Source: Gemmatimonadota bacterium (GTDB lineage: Bacteria > Gemmatimonadota > Gemmatimonadetes > Palauibacterales > Palauibacteraceae). Taken from it: a stretch of 64,000 bases of DNA. Under the pieces are notes generated by a model. It did no database searches and had not been told where the DNA came from. It saw only the letters and a list, made by a program, of their open reading frames with translations. Below are positions 22,726 to 30,929 of the stretch, one piece after another. The position numbers and the translations under genes are program-made. Each line of letters begins with the position of its first letter. The stretch's first letter is position 1. The DNA lies in NCBI GenBank assembly GCA_022826685.1, contig JAJDUL010000009.1:1-64000 (forward strand). Reading direction: 5' to 3'.

Positions 22726-24939
22726 TCAGAAGACGACGCGGTAGGAGACGTTGAGGGCTCTTCCGGCCTCGGGCATGATCTCCTTCACCCTCGACAGGTG
22801 ATGCCGATACTCGGTGTCGCCGAGGTTCTCGAGGTGGAGCGTGACGACGTGCAGCCGGCCGGCGAAGGTGAAGCGCATGCCGCCCGAGACGCCGAAGATC
22901 GCGTATCCGTCGGTCGGTTCCTCGAACCTGCCGGTCCGCTCCTGGCTCTGCGCCATCCGCGTCTCGGCCTCCACGAACCAGTCCACCGGCGAATAGCCGA
23001 TCGCGAAGCGACCCTGGAGCGGGGGCATGAACGGGAGGGGCTCGTCCGTGGCGCTGAGCGTGCCGCGCACGTACGACGCGACGGCCTCCACCTTGAATCC
23101 GGCCGGCATCGACCACTCGAGCACGCCCTCGAAGCCGGTCAGAACGGCGTCCTCGCCCACGAACTGGTAGATGGGGAGCCGGACGCGGCTGAGCTTCCCC
23201 GTCGCCTGCGGAAAGATGTAGCCCGAGATCGCGTTTCGGAACCACGTCGCCTCGGCGTTCAGGCGTTGTCCCGTGAGCCGCCCGAACAGGTCGATCCCGA
23301 GTCCGGTTTCCGTTTCGAGCGAGGGATTGCCGACGTCGAATGAGTTGGACGCGAGGTGCGGCCCCTCCGAATAGAGTTCGTGTACATCCGGGGTGCGAAA
23401 GGCGCGGCCCACGCTCCCACCCACGGTGAGGGGGCCGGACAGCCGCAGAAGCGCACCCAGCGATCCGGAAACCGCGTCGAAGGAACGTGCGCGGATGTGT
23501 CCGATGTCGGAGGACGGGTCCTCTTCGTCCGGTTCCAGCTCGACCCGATCGTAGCGGAGCCCGGCCTCGATCGAGACCGGATCGAGCTGGATCTCCTCGA
23601 GGAGATACGCGGCCTGCGTCCTGCGCCGGGAATCCGGGTTGTAGAGCACGCCCCCGTATCCGAAGTCCTCAAACGAGACTCTCGTTCCGATGGCGCCCGA
23701 TGTGAACGGGCCCCATCCCCCGTGCCGTACCCGAGCCTCCCCGCTCACGATCTCGCGCTCGTACATCGCACCGAGGATGCCGGAGGACTCCTGCTCGTGA
23801 TGCTGGTACGTCGTGTAGCCCGCATCGACTTCGATCGCCTCCACGCCCTGCCCGGGCCGGATGACGCTGCGGAAGCGGCCCGCGGCCCGCTCCTGCTCCG
23901 TGCGCACCGGGTTCGTGTGGCCGCCGAGGAAGCCCCCGGGGATCCCGTAGTCGTTCCTGAAGACGCGAAATGACGCGCCCGCGTAGCCCCAGTCGTCCAC
24001 CCACGAGGTTCCGGCCGACGCGCTCCATACGTCGGTCTGGGTTCCCGCGAGCCTCCCGATAGGCGTCCGCAGATCCCCTGACTCGCGCTTCGAGACCTCG
24101 ACGCGGAGCGGGATGTTTTCGGTGATTCCGACGGTCATCTCGCCGCTGCCCCCGAGCGCGCGCGTCGCGGACTGCCCCTGCATCGAGGCGAAGCCGGTCG
24201 GGCGGTACGGCACCGCGCGGGGTACTTCGTCCCGCACCACGTTGATCACGCCTCCAAGGACGCTGCTGCCGTAGAGAATCGCGCTCGGCCCGCGAATCAC
24301 GTCGATACGCCGAGCCGTGGAGGGGGAAAGCGCCGAGGCGTGATCCAGGCCGCTGTTGATGACGTCGCCCACGCGCCGGCCGTCTTCAAGTATGAGGATC
24401 CGGTCCCCGGACAGACCGCGGATGACCGGCTGGGCGGTGCCCGGCCCCATGCTGTTCACGGCGACGCCCGGAACCGTCGACACCGTCTTCGCGACGGTTC
24501 CGGCCAGCTGCCGCTGCAGTTCCTCCCCTGCGAAGACCGCGGAGGGCCGGATCGCCTCGTTCGCGACCGTGGGGCTCAGGACTGCCGTGACGACGAGATC
24601 GGGCGAGGGAACGGCGGCGACTTCGAGGTCGACCGTGGCCGGCTCCCCGTGGCCGACATCGAGGGTCGTCGTTGCATAGCCGAGGCGATCGACCCGGAGT
24701 TGGTACTGTTCGGCATCCGGCACGGCGATGCGGAACGCGCCATCTCCGTGCGTGACGGCGCCGCGGCCCGTGCCGACGACCGTGATCGTCGCGCCCGCGA
24801 GCGGCATCCCGCCCTCCGCCGACCGAACGATCCCCTCGAGGACGCCCTCGTCCTGTTGCGCCTGCGCGGCCGAAGGCGGCGCGGCGGCGCTCAGGCCCAT
24901 GCTGAGTATGAATGGAACTGCGATGAGTCGTTTCATCAT
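22726..24939 (-). CDS. TonB-dependent outer membrane receptor
   Basis: The 737-residue protein is read from the double ATG at 24939/24936. A signal peptide ends AAPPSAAQAQ. Residues about 30-115 are a carboxypeptidase-like regulatory domain (GVLEGIVRSAEGGMPLAGATI). The plug follows, with QPVIRGLSGDRILILEDGRR and RRIDVIRGPSAILYGSSVLGGVINV. A 22-strand-type barrel follows and ends in an aromatic residue (SYRVVF). Such receptors take up iron chelates, haem, cobalamin or peptides. A Fur-like box at 25022-25043 lies upstream, so an iron-chelate substrate is likely. A terminator follows the gene, making it monocistronic. Confidence 0.93.
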   Translation of the reverse strand: MMKRLIAVPFILSMGLSAAAPPSAAQAQQDEGVLEGIVRSAEGGMPLAGATITVVGTGRGAVTHGDGAFRIAVPDAEQYQLRVDRLGYATTTLDVGHGEPATVDLEVAAVPSPDLVVTAVLSPTVANEAIRPSAVFAGEELQRQLAGTVAKTVSTVPGVAVNSMGPGTAQPVIRGLSGDRILILEDGRRVGDVINSGLDHASALSPSTARRIDVIRGPSAILYGSSVLGGVINVVRDEVPRAVPYRPTGFASMQGQSATRALGGSGEMTVGITENIPLRVEVSKRESGDLRTPIGRLAGTQTDVWSASAGTSWVDDWGYAGASFRVFRNDYGIPGGFLGGHTNPVRTEQERAAGRFRSVIRPGQGVEAIEVDAGYTTYQHHEQESSGILGAMYEREIVSGEARVRHGGWGPFTSGAIGTRVSFEDFGYGGVLYNPDSRRRTQAAYLLEEIQLDPVSIEAGLRYDRVELEPDEEDPSSDIGHIRARSFDAVSGSLGALLRLSGPLTVGGSVGRAFRTPDVHELYSEGPHLASNSFDVGNPSLETETGLGIDLFGRLTGQRLNAEATWFRNAISGYIFPQATGKLSRVRLPIYQFVGEDAVLTGFEGVLEWSMPAGFKVEAVASYVRGTLSATDEPLPFMPPLQGRFAIGYSPVDWFVEAETRMAQSQERTGRFEEPTDGYAIFGVSGGMRFTFAGRLHVVTLHLENLGDTEYRHHLSRVKEIMPEAGRALNVSYRVVF

Positions 24940-25021
24940 GCCCGTCCTGGAAGCCTTCCGTGTGCTCTCGCTCGCTGGTGGGGGTGTCGCACCGGGGGAG
25001 TTCGCCGAGAGCATTGCGGCG

Positions 25022-25043
25022 CTAATGATAATGCATTCTCAAT
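25022..25043 (-). promoter_or_regulatory. Fur-like box upstream of the TonB receptor
   Basis: TGATAATGCATTCTCA at 25026-25041 is a palindrome with one mismatched pair, matching the 7-1-7 Fur pattern (TGATAAT and its inverse). It is AT-rich in GC-rich surroundings. It lies about 85 bases before the receptor start, so a leader follows. A similar box occurs at 26839-26861. Confidence 0.7.
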
Positions 25044-25059
25044 AACGGGCAACCGGGGG

Positions 25060-25851
25060 CTACGACCGCGTGAGCCTCCGAAACCTGAACAGCGCAAGCC
25101 ACTGGTCGAAGGTGAGGCTGCGGAGTGGTCCGGTTGGATCGAACCGGAGATCGCGCCCCAGCCGCCGGATCTGCGGGCGCGTGAATTCCGACCGCAGACA
25201 CCGCCAGATTGAGCGGCCGTCGCGACCGAAGCCACTCCGGATGAAGCGTCGGTAGTCCGCGGCCTCGAATCGGTCCACGAGGGGCCGGGTTCGACGGGCG
25301 AGCCAGAGCGCGACGGCGTCGACGCGGGGTGGGGGATCGAAGTCGGTACGGCGAAAGCGCCGCGCGATCTCGATCTGCCACCACGGCTTGAGCAGGAGCG
25401 AGGACCGCGTCTCGCGCGCACAGGGAGCGCCGGCGAACCGTTCGGCCGCTTCGCGCTGGACCACGAGCCAGGCGTCCCGCGGGGGAGGGTCGGCCTCGAC
25501 GAGCCGCCGGACGATGCCGGCGGTCCGGTTGAACGGGATGTTCCCCAGGACCTTGTAGGGGACGTCGGGCAGCCGAAATCGCAGGAAGTCGGAGCAGACG
25601 ATCGTGACGCGGTCGTCACCCCGGAAGCGCATGCGGAGCGCCTCGGCCAGCGCGCCGTCGAACTCCACCGCGACGACCTCGCGGCAGCGTCGCGCGAGTT
25701 CTCGAGTGAGGATGCCGCGGCCCGGCCCGACCTCGACGACCAGATCGCTTCGTGTGAGGGGAGCCTGAGCGATCAGGCTAGCCGCAAGCGACCTGCTCCG
25801 GAGGAAGTGCTGCGAGAGGTCCGCACGCCTGGGTGTCCGTTGCCGGGACAC
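25060..25851 (-). CDS. Erm-like 23S rRNA adenine-N6 methyltransferase
   Basis: A GTG at 25851 gives 263 residues. The Rossmann methyltransferase motifs are present: motif I VVEVGPGRGILTREL, motif II VAVEFDGAL, an acidic CSDFLRF, and motif IV GNIPFN. NIPF rather than the NPPY of many N6-adenine enzymes, together with QHFLRS near the start, is the Erm/KsgA signature. The C-terminal helical domain for RNA binding is present. Erm enzymes give macrolide-lincosamide-streptogramin resistance; KsgA acts on 16S rRNA. Position outside a housekeeping context and the duplicated upstream region favour Erm. Specificity is not provable here. Confidence 0.8.
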   Translation of the reverse strand: MSRQRTPRRADLSQHFLRSRSLAASLIAQAPLTRSDLVVEVGPGRGILTRELARRCREVVAVEFDGALAEALRMRFRGDDRVTIVCSDFLRFRLPDVPYKVLGNIPFNRTAGIVRRLVEADPPPRDAWLVVQREAAERFAGAPCARETRSSLLLKPWWQIEIARRFRRTDFDPPPRVDAVALWLARRTRPLVDRFEAADYRRFIRSGFGRDGRSIWRCLRSEFTRPQIRRLGRDLRFDPTGPLRSLTFDQWLALFRFRRLTRS

Positions 25852-25965
25852 GGCGAACCATCACGAACGTGGACATGAAATCTCCTGCGCTGCACAAGCC
25901 GAATCGAAAGCCTTTCGCACACGACGCTAGGCCGCAGGCGCCTCACCCGCAAACCGACTCCGGCG
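25799..25965. repeat. erm 5' region repeat, intact-gene copy
   Basis: The first ~17 codons of the Erm-like gene plus about 115 upstream bases recur in decayed form at 21613-21771. The upstream part is conserved as well as the coding part, so it may carry a regulatory leader. Macrolide-inducible erm genes often have one, but no leader peptide with a clear start is obvious. The gap 25852-26034 holds nothing else. Confidence 0.6.
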
Positions 25966-26034
25966 GAGTTTGGAGGCCGGGCTGCAAGCTGTTTCTCCCG
26001 AAGCTTATGGACGCCTTTCTGCGTAGGCACGAGA

Positions 26035-26778
26035 ATGGGCAGGGTCACCGAAGGAGATGTGAGCGGGCTGACGGTCGAGTATCCGGGGGTCGAGGGCGCC
26101 GTCGGACCGGGAGAGGCGTCCCGGCGCGACCGGACGCGACCGGGGCGTTGGTTTCGCAGGATCGTGCGGTGGGGGGTGACGGCGGTTCTGCTGGCGGTGC
26201 TTCCCTTCATCCTCCTCGTCCGCGGCGGTGTCTTCGCCTGGCAGCAGTGGGGGCTGGGGGCGTGGTCCTCGCTGGCGGTGTCGGCGGCCGCCACCGCGCT
26301 GCTCCTGGCGTTCTACGCGTGGGCGGCGAGCCGGCGGCTGGGGGCGGGGAAGCGGCTCCGGAGGTTCGCGACCCGGATCGCGGCGCTCGGCGCCGGCGCG
26401 TTCGTGCTCTACTCGCTGCTCGTCATCGCGGGCGGGAACGTGAAGTCGGAAGAGGTGCGGGCCGAGTACCTGGGCCTTCATCCCCTGCTGCGGATGGCCG
26501 TATCGGTCTTCGTCCTGGCGGACGCCGACGCCGTGATCACCGATGCGGCGCGCACGCCCGATTTCTACGCCCGCGCGGGGCTTCCGGCCAACGAGTCTTC
26601 TCTGCACTTCCGCCAGGACGACGGGTTCGTCCATGCGCTGGATCTTCGCACCCTCAACCGGCCCGCATGGCGGAACTTCGCGGCCGAACTCGCGTTCCGG
26701 GCGATGGGCTTCCACACGCTCCGCCATGTCGGCACGGCCGATCACCTGCATGTATCCCTGAGGTCGCGGCATCCGTGA
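26035..26778 (+). CDS. membrane protein with an M15-like C-terminal domain
   Basis: The 247-residue product has a charged N-terminus, then three transmembrane helices (about residues 45-68, 78-100 and 118-138). The C-terminal part reads HFRQDDGFVHALDLRT and then HVGTADHLHVSLR. The His-x(3)-Asp and His-x-His arrangement resembles the zinc site of M15-type D-Ala-D-Ala peptidases and Hedgehog-like folds. The match is by ligand spacing only; the usual Glu before HxH is replaced by Asp. The C-terminal domain would then face the periplasm and act on peptidoglycan stem peptides. Confidence 0.6.
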   Translation: MGRVTEGDVSGLTVEYPGVEGAVGPGEASRRDRTRPGRWFRRIVRWGVTAVLLAVLPFILLVRGGVFAWQQWGLGAWSSLAVSAAATALLLAFYAWAASRRLGAGKRLRRFATRIAALGAGAFVLYSLLVIAGGNVKSEEVRAEYLGLHPLLRMAVSVFVLADADAVITDAARTPDFYARAGLPANESSLHFRQDDGFVHALDLRTLNRPAWRNFAAELAFRAMGFHTLRHVGTADHLHVSLRSRHP

Positions 26779-26838
26779 TCGAATTCAACCTGCCGGGCCC
26801 TTGACCTGGCCGGATCCGCCGTGAATCTTCGGAGACAG

Positions 26839-26861
26839 TTGAGAATGGGTCTCATTCTAAT
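26839..26861 (+). promoter_or_regulatory. Fur-like box upstream of the HhH/PepSY/ABC gene set
   Basis: TTGAGAATG-GGTCT-CATTCTAAT is an imperfect palindrome whose outer halves agree at seven of nine positions. It is AT-rich in a GC-rich area, shares AGAATG/CATTCT with the box at 25022-25043, and ends 17 bases before the start of the HhH lipoprotein gene. It probably overlaps that promoter. Confidence 0.65.
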
Positions 26862-26878
26862 CCAGGAGCCGAGGAAGC

Positions 26879-27589
26879 ATGTCCCGTCATCACATCGCAA
26901 CGCTTGCCATCGCCATGATCCCGGTACTGACGGGCGGCTGTGGCGGGGATGAACATGCCGCGGAGTCCGAACACGCCGCCGCAGAGTCCACCGAGGCCAT
27001 GGGCGACATGGATGCCGCCGATGCAGCGGCCGCTCTCCTGAACCCCAACCTCGCCACGGAAGACGAGTTGACCGCGGTCCCCGGGATCACGGCGGAGGTC
27101 GCCGCGGCGGTCGTCGGCGGACGGCCCTACCTGCGCGCGGAGGATCTGCACGCGGCGCTGGCGGAGGCGGTCGGCGACGAGGCGGCGCTCGCGGCGTACG
27201 GCGCGCTCTGGCTGCCGATCAACCTCAACGACGTGACGACCGACGAGATCCTGCGGATTCCGGGTGTGGGAGACCGGATGGCGCATGAGTTCGAGGAGTA
27301 CCGCCCGTACGTCGATATGGGCGAGTTCCGCATGGAGATCGGGAAGTACGTGGACGAGGAAGAGGTCGAGCGGCTCGCGCAGTACGTGTATGTCCCGATC
27401 GACCTGAACACCGCCACCCGCGAAGAGATCATGGCGGTTCCGGGGATGAGCGATCGCATGGCCCACGAGTTCGAGGAGTATCGTCCGTACACCGACCTGG
27501 ACCAGTTCCGCCGCGAGATCGGGAAGTACGTGGACGAGAACGAGGTCGCGCGGTTCGAGCGCTACGTGACGCTGAACCCGGAGGGATAG
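26879..27589 (+). CDS. lipoprotein with three ComEA-type helix-hairpin-helix repeats
   Basis: The 236-residue protein starts at an ATG after GAGGAAG. The lipoprotein signal ends LTGGC, and an acidic linker follows. Three HhH units follow: NPNLATEDELTAVPGITAEVAAAVV, then INLNDVTTDEILRIPGVGDRMA, then IDLNTATREEIMAVPGMSDRMA, the last two each followed by HEFEEYRPY. HhH units usually bind DNA, as in ComEA, but a lipid-anchored form with no competence genes nearby is odd. Its position under a Fur-like box and ahead of a PepSY protein suggests a role in iron acquisition. I cannot say whether it binds DNA or protein. Confidence 0.85.
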   Translation: MSRHHIATLAIAMIPVLTGGCGGDEHAAESEHAAAESTEAMGDMDAADAAAALLNPNLATEDELTAVPGITAEVAAAVVGGRPYLRAEDLHAALAEAVGDEAALAAYGALWLPINLNDVTTDEILRIPGVGDRMAHEFEEYRPYVDMGEFRMEIGKYVDEEEVERLAQYVYVPIDLNTATREEIMAVPGMSDRMAHEFEEYRPYTDLDQFRREIGKYVDENEVARFERYVTLNPEG

Positions 27590-27641
27590 CCGCGGGTCCG
27601 GGCGGGGCGCGGGCTGACGTCGGCCCCGTGGCGTCGATGCG

Positions 27642-28817
27642 ATGATCCGGGCAGTCATCTTCTGGCTGCACCTCACGGTGGCCGCGGTCGCCGGAGTCGT
27701 GATCCTGATGCTCGCCGCGACGGGCGTGGTCCTGTCGCTGGAGGAGACGGTGACGGGACTCGCGGAGCGACGGTACGCCGTGGCCGCGCCGGAGGGTGCG
27801 GTACGGCTGTCTCCGGAGGAGATCGCGGGGGCGGCGGGGTTCACGGCGACGTCGCTGAGCTATCGGTCGGATCCGCGGGCGCCGGTGCGCGTCCACGAGG
27901 GGCAGAACCGGTACGCCCGCGTCGATCCGTACACGGGGCGGGTGCTGGCCACGGGACCGGGCGGCCTCGAGCGGTTCTTCGAGAGCGTCCACAACTGGCA
28001 CCGCTGGTTCAACGTCTCCGGAGGCTCGGTACGTCGCGCGCGGGCCGTGACGGGGGCGTTCAATCTGGCCTTCCTCTTTCTGCTGCTTACGGGACCGATT
28101 CTGTGGCTCCCGCGGCCCTTCACCCGACGGGCGTTTGCCAATGCGAGCCTTTTCCGTCGCGGGGAGAGAGGCGCGCGGCGCGACCTCAACTGGCACCAGG
28201 TGGTCGGGATCTGGTCCGTCCTCCCGCTCGCTGTGATCGCGGCGACGGGGGTCGCCACGTCGTATCCGGCCGTGGGAGACCGGGTCTATCCGATCGTGGG
28301 GAACGTGGTGCCTGCCGGGGCATGGCCGCCTGGATCATCGTCCGAAGGGGTGGGTGTCGTGGGAGCGGCGATCGAGGAGGCGGCGATTGCGGAGGACTCC
28401 GCCCGCGTGCCGGCCTCCGCTAGCGCGCCGGGCCCGGATCTGGGGGCCGTGCTCGCAACCGCCGAGGCGTGGGCGCCGGAGTGGCGGACGCTGATCCTGA
28501 ACATGCCGCGCCCCTCGGACGGTGAGGTCCACGTCGAGGTGCGGGGAGGCCGCGCCGGCCAGCCTCAGAGGACCGGCGTTCTCACCTTGGACGCCGCCTC
28601 CGGCACTGCGCGCGCATGGGAATCCTTCGCGGACGATACGCCCGCACGGCGTGCGCAGCAGTTCCTGCGGTACGCGCACACGGGAGAGTACTGGGGGCTT
28701 GCGGGCCAGTTGCTGGCGGGACTCTTCTCGTTGGCGGCCGTGCTGATGGTGTGGACCGGTCTTTCGCTTGCGGTGCGCCGGCTGCGACGCTTCGTGGCGA
28801 GCGCCAGACGTACCTGA
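27642..28817 (+). CDS. PepSY-associated transmembrane protein
   Basis: The 391-residue protein has four transmembrane helices at about residues 5-28, 128-148, 185-205 and 350-372. LHLTVAAVAGVVILMLAATGVVL begins the family pattern. HNWHRWFNVSG and LNWHQVVGIWSVLPLAVIAATGV carry the conserved His residues thought to bind haem. Family members reduce ferric siderophores in the inner membrane or pass electrons for metal uptake. It follows the HhH lipoprotein and precedes an ABC exporter pair, under a Fur-like box. No strong ribosome binding site is seen. Confidence 0.88.
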   Translation: MIRAVIFWLHLTVAAVAGVVILMLAATGVVLSLEETVTGLAERRYAVAAPEGAVRLSPEEIAGAAGFTATSLSYRSDPRAPVRVHEGQNRYARVDPYTGRVLATGPGGLERFFESVHNWHRWFNVSGGSVRRARAVTGAFNLAFLFLLLTGPILWLPRPFTRRAFANASLFRRGERGARRDLNWHQVVGIWSVLPLAVIAATGVATSYPAVGDRVYPIVGNVVPAGAWPPGSSSEGVGVVGAAIEEAAIAEDSARVPASASAPGPDLGAVLATAEAWAPEWRTLILNMPRPSDGEVHVEVRGGRAGQPQRTGVLTLDAASGTARAWESFADDTPARRAQQFLRYAHTGEYWGLAGQLLAGLFSLAAVLMVWTGLSLAVRRLRRFVASARRT

Positions 28818-28919
28818 CGGAGCTTCAGCACGCCATCGCCGATTCCCCGGATGGAATGGACGCACTCGTAGGAGTGTAGACTCCACAGACCTGGCCGGGC
28901 GACGAAGGACGAGGAGACC

Positions 28920-29636
28920 ATGACCACCGAAAGCGGACCGGCGGACCTGAGGCTTCGCGCGCTGGGTGTCGGGTATCGCCGGGGGCAGCCGGTGGTGGGC
29001 GGACTCTCGCTCGATATCGTGCCCGGCGAAGTGCTCGCGGTGGTCGGGCCCAACGGCTCGGGCAAAACGACCCTCTTCCGCACCCTTCTTGGCGTGCTGG
29101 CTCCGATCGACGGCGAGGCTGCGGTGTCCGGCGCCGACCCGGCGGACTACCGGCTCCGGCACGGCATCGGCTACCTGGCCGAAGACACGGCGCTCCCCCC
29201 GGGATGGACATGCGACGGCCTCCTCGCGATGGCGGCCGCCGCGGCCGGTCCCGACGCCGATGTCGAGCGGGCGTGTCGCCTGGCCGGGCTGGACTACGAC
29301 ACGGACGGTCCGGCCGACGCGCTGTCCAAGGGGATGCGGCGCCGGCTGGCCCTCGCCATGGCCCTGATGCGACCGACCGGGCTGCTCTTCCTGGACGAGC
29401 CCGAATCGGGGCTGGATCCCGGGCAGCGCATCCGCCTCCGCAGGCGGATCGAGGAGATTCGCGGCCGGACCACGATCCTCGTCGCCAGCCACGACCTTGG
29501 CGAACTGGCGATGATGAGCGACCGCGTGCTCCTGATCGACCAGGGGCGCGGGCGCATCGTGCAGCCACCGGAAGGCGGGTTCACGCGAGAGTTCCTGGAG
29601 ACGGAGTTCGTGGGGCTGGAAGGGGCGGTGTCATGA
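28920..29636 (+). CDS. ABC transporter ATP-binding protein
   Basis: A 238-residue ATPase starts at an ATG after GAGGAG. Walker A is GPNGSGKTTLF, the signature is DALSKGMRRRLALAMAL (LSKGM in place of LSGGQ), Walker B is GLLFLDEPESGLDP, and the H-loop is VASHDLGEL. It pairs with the permease directly downstream through an ATGA overlap. The altered signature is typical of the CcmA/NatA-type exporters. The substrate is unknown; the context suggests metal or haem-related transport. Confidence 0.95.
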   Translation: MTTESGPADLRLRALGVGYRRGQPVVGGLSLDIVPGEVLAVVGPNGSGKTTLFRTLLGVLAPIDGEAAVSGADPADYRLRHGIGYLAEDTALPPGWTCDGLLAMAAAAAGPDADVERACRLAGLDYDTDGPADALSKGMRRRLALAMALMRPTGLLFLDEPESGLDPGQRIRLRRRIEEIRGRTTILVASHDLGELAMMSDRVLLIDQGRGRIVQPPEGGFTREFLETEFVGLEGAVS

Positions 29637-30487
29637 ACGGGCCCGGGGACATCGTCACGGCTTCCCTCCGGAACGCGGTGCGGCGCAAGTGGAAGTTCGC
29701 GCTCGTGGTGTTCTTGTTGGGCGCCGCGGTCGTCGTCCTCTCGCACGCCTACGACCTGGCGGGAACCTTCGAACGCATACAAGCCGTGAGCGAGCAGATC
29801 GAAAGCGAAGGCACCGAGCCGTCCGAGGAGCAGGTTCGGGCCATGGCGCGCGGCGCGGGGATGTTCGCCCTCTTCAGCCTGGTGAACCTCGCCTTCGGCT
29901 TCTGCACGATCCTCTTCGCCTTCCTGATGCCGGGAGGGGTCGTCGCGGACGAGCGGCGCAGTGGTGCGATCATGCTGTGGGCGCAACACCCGATGCCGCT
30001 TCGCTCCTTCTATCTGCTGCGATACGCCGGCATACAGGTCGCGACGTTCGCCGCGCTCGCGATCTTCGGGCTCACGGGCGCGGTCGCTGCTCTGCCTCCC
30101 GCGATGGCGTCGGCCACGGTACTCGGAGGAGTGGCGAGTATCTGCCTCACGGGCATGCTCGCCTGCGCGATCAGCTTCGCCATCACCGCGCTCGGCATCC
30201 GTCGCGGCGCGCTCATCGGGCTGCTGTACTATCTGCTCTCGGGCGCCGTGGCGGCGCTGCTCGAAAACCCCGTCCTGGAGACTTCGACCGCGGCGGAGTC
30301 GGCCCGGGCTTTCGTACCGTTCGTCGCCTTCCCCTCGGGAGTCATCAACGATCTCGTGGCGGGTTTCGCGTCCGGCGCGGCCTGGGACTGGGGAGCGACG
30401 GGACTGGCCGCCTATCACTTCGCGCTGTGGACCGGCATCGCGTGGCTCGGTCTCCGCCGACTCGAGAAGCGTCCGCTCAAGCTATGA
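29633..30487 (+). CDS. ABC-2 type transporter permease
   Basis: The 284-residue protein has six transmembrane helices. The first is at residues 23-43, followed by a large extracytoplasmic loop with SEQIESEGTEPSEEQ. The motif VADERRSGAIMLWAQHPMPLRSFYLLRY is the ABC-2 family's cytoplasmic region after helix 2. It overlaps the ATPase stop by four bases, so the two form one transporter. It closes the operon. Confidence 0.9.
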   Translation: MNGPGDIVTASLRNAVRRKWKFALVVFLLGAAVVVLSHAYDLAGTFERIQAVSEQIESEGTEPSEEQVRAMARGAGMFALFSLVNLAFGFCTILFAFLMPGGVVADERRSGAIMLWAQHPMPLRSFYLLRYAGIQVATFAALAIFGLTGAVAALPPAMASATVLGGVASICLTGMLACAISFAITALGIRRGALIGLLYYLLSGAVAALLENPVLETSTAAESARAFVPFVAFPSGVINDLVAGFASGAAWDWGATGLAAYHFALWTGIAWLGLRRLEKRPLKL

Positions 30488-30534
30488 GGTAGGTTGTCGC
30501 CGTTCGCGGACACCCGTGATTTGTCGTAGTTCGG

Positions 30535-30553
30535 CGACATCGCATGAATGTCG
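30535..30553. promoter_or_regulatory. palindrome upstream of the XRE regulator
   Basis: CGACAT-CGCATGA-ATGTCG lies 52 bases before the start of the HTH gene. A six-base arm with a seven-base spacer is typical of XRE/HipB operators, so autoregulation is plausible. The rest of 30488-30605 shows no gene. Confidence 0.4.
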
Positions 30554-30605
30554 TCGATCGCATACATTTCATTCGGTGACCGTGACTCGAACCGGACGGT
30601 AGGCG

Positions 30606-30929
30606 ATGAAGTTTCGCACTCCCCTCGAACTCGGCCTCCTGATCCGCCGGGCCCGGCGTGCGCGAAGCATGACGCAGGCGGACCTCGCACGGGCGGCCGG
30701 CGTGGGCCGGCAGTGGATCGTGGCCATCGAGGCCGGCAAACCGCGAGCCGAACTGGGCAAGACATTTCAGACGCTCGCGGCGCTCGACCTGTCGCTGTCG
30801 ATCCACGGCGAGGGTACCCCGGAGCCCCCGAGTTCCCGAATCCGGATCGCCGTCCCCGACATCGAAGCGGTCGTTGGAGCTCACGAGGACCCGGGGGCTC
30901 CCGGCGCTATGCGGCGAAGGGGTAGGTGA
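30606..30929 (+). CDS. HipB-like XRE regulator without a HipA partner
   Basis: The 107-residue protein contains an XRE helix-turn-helix: LGLLIRRARRARSMTQADLARAAGVGRQWI and AIEAGKPRAELGKTFQTLAAL. The rest of HipB-type proteins is present as LDLSLSIHGEG. HipA would be expected next on the same strand, but the following gene is convergent and overlaps this one by 23 bases. The partner was lost or never present. GGTAGG upstream supports the ATG. Confidence 0.85.
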   Translation: MKFRTPLELGLLIRRARRARSMTQADLARAAGVGRQWIVAIEAGKPRAELGKTFQTLAALDLSLSIHGEGTPEPPSSRIRIAVPDIEAVVGAHEDPGAPGAMRRRGR

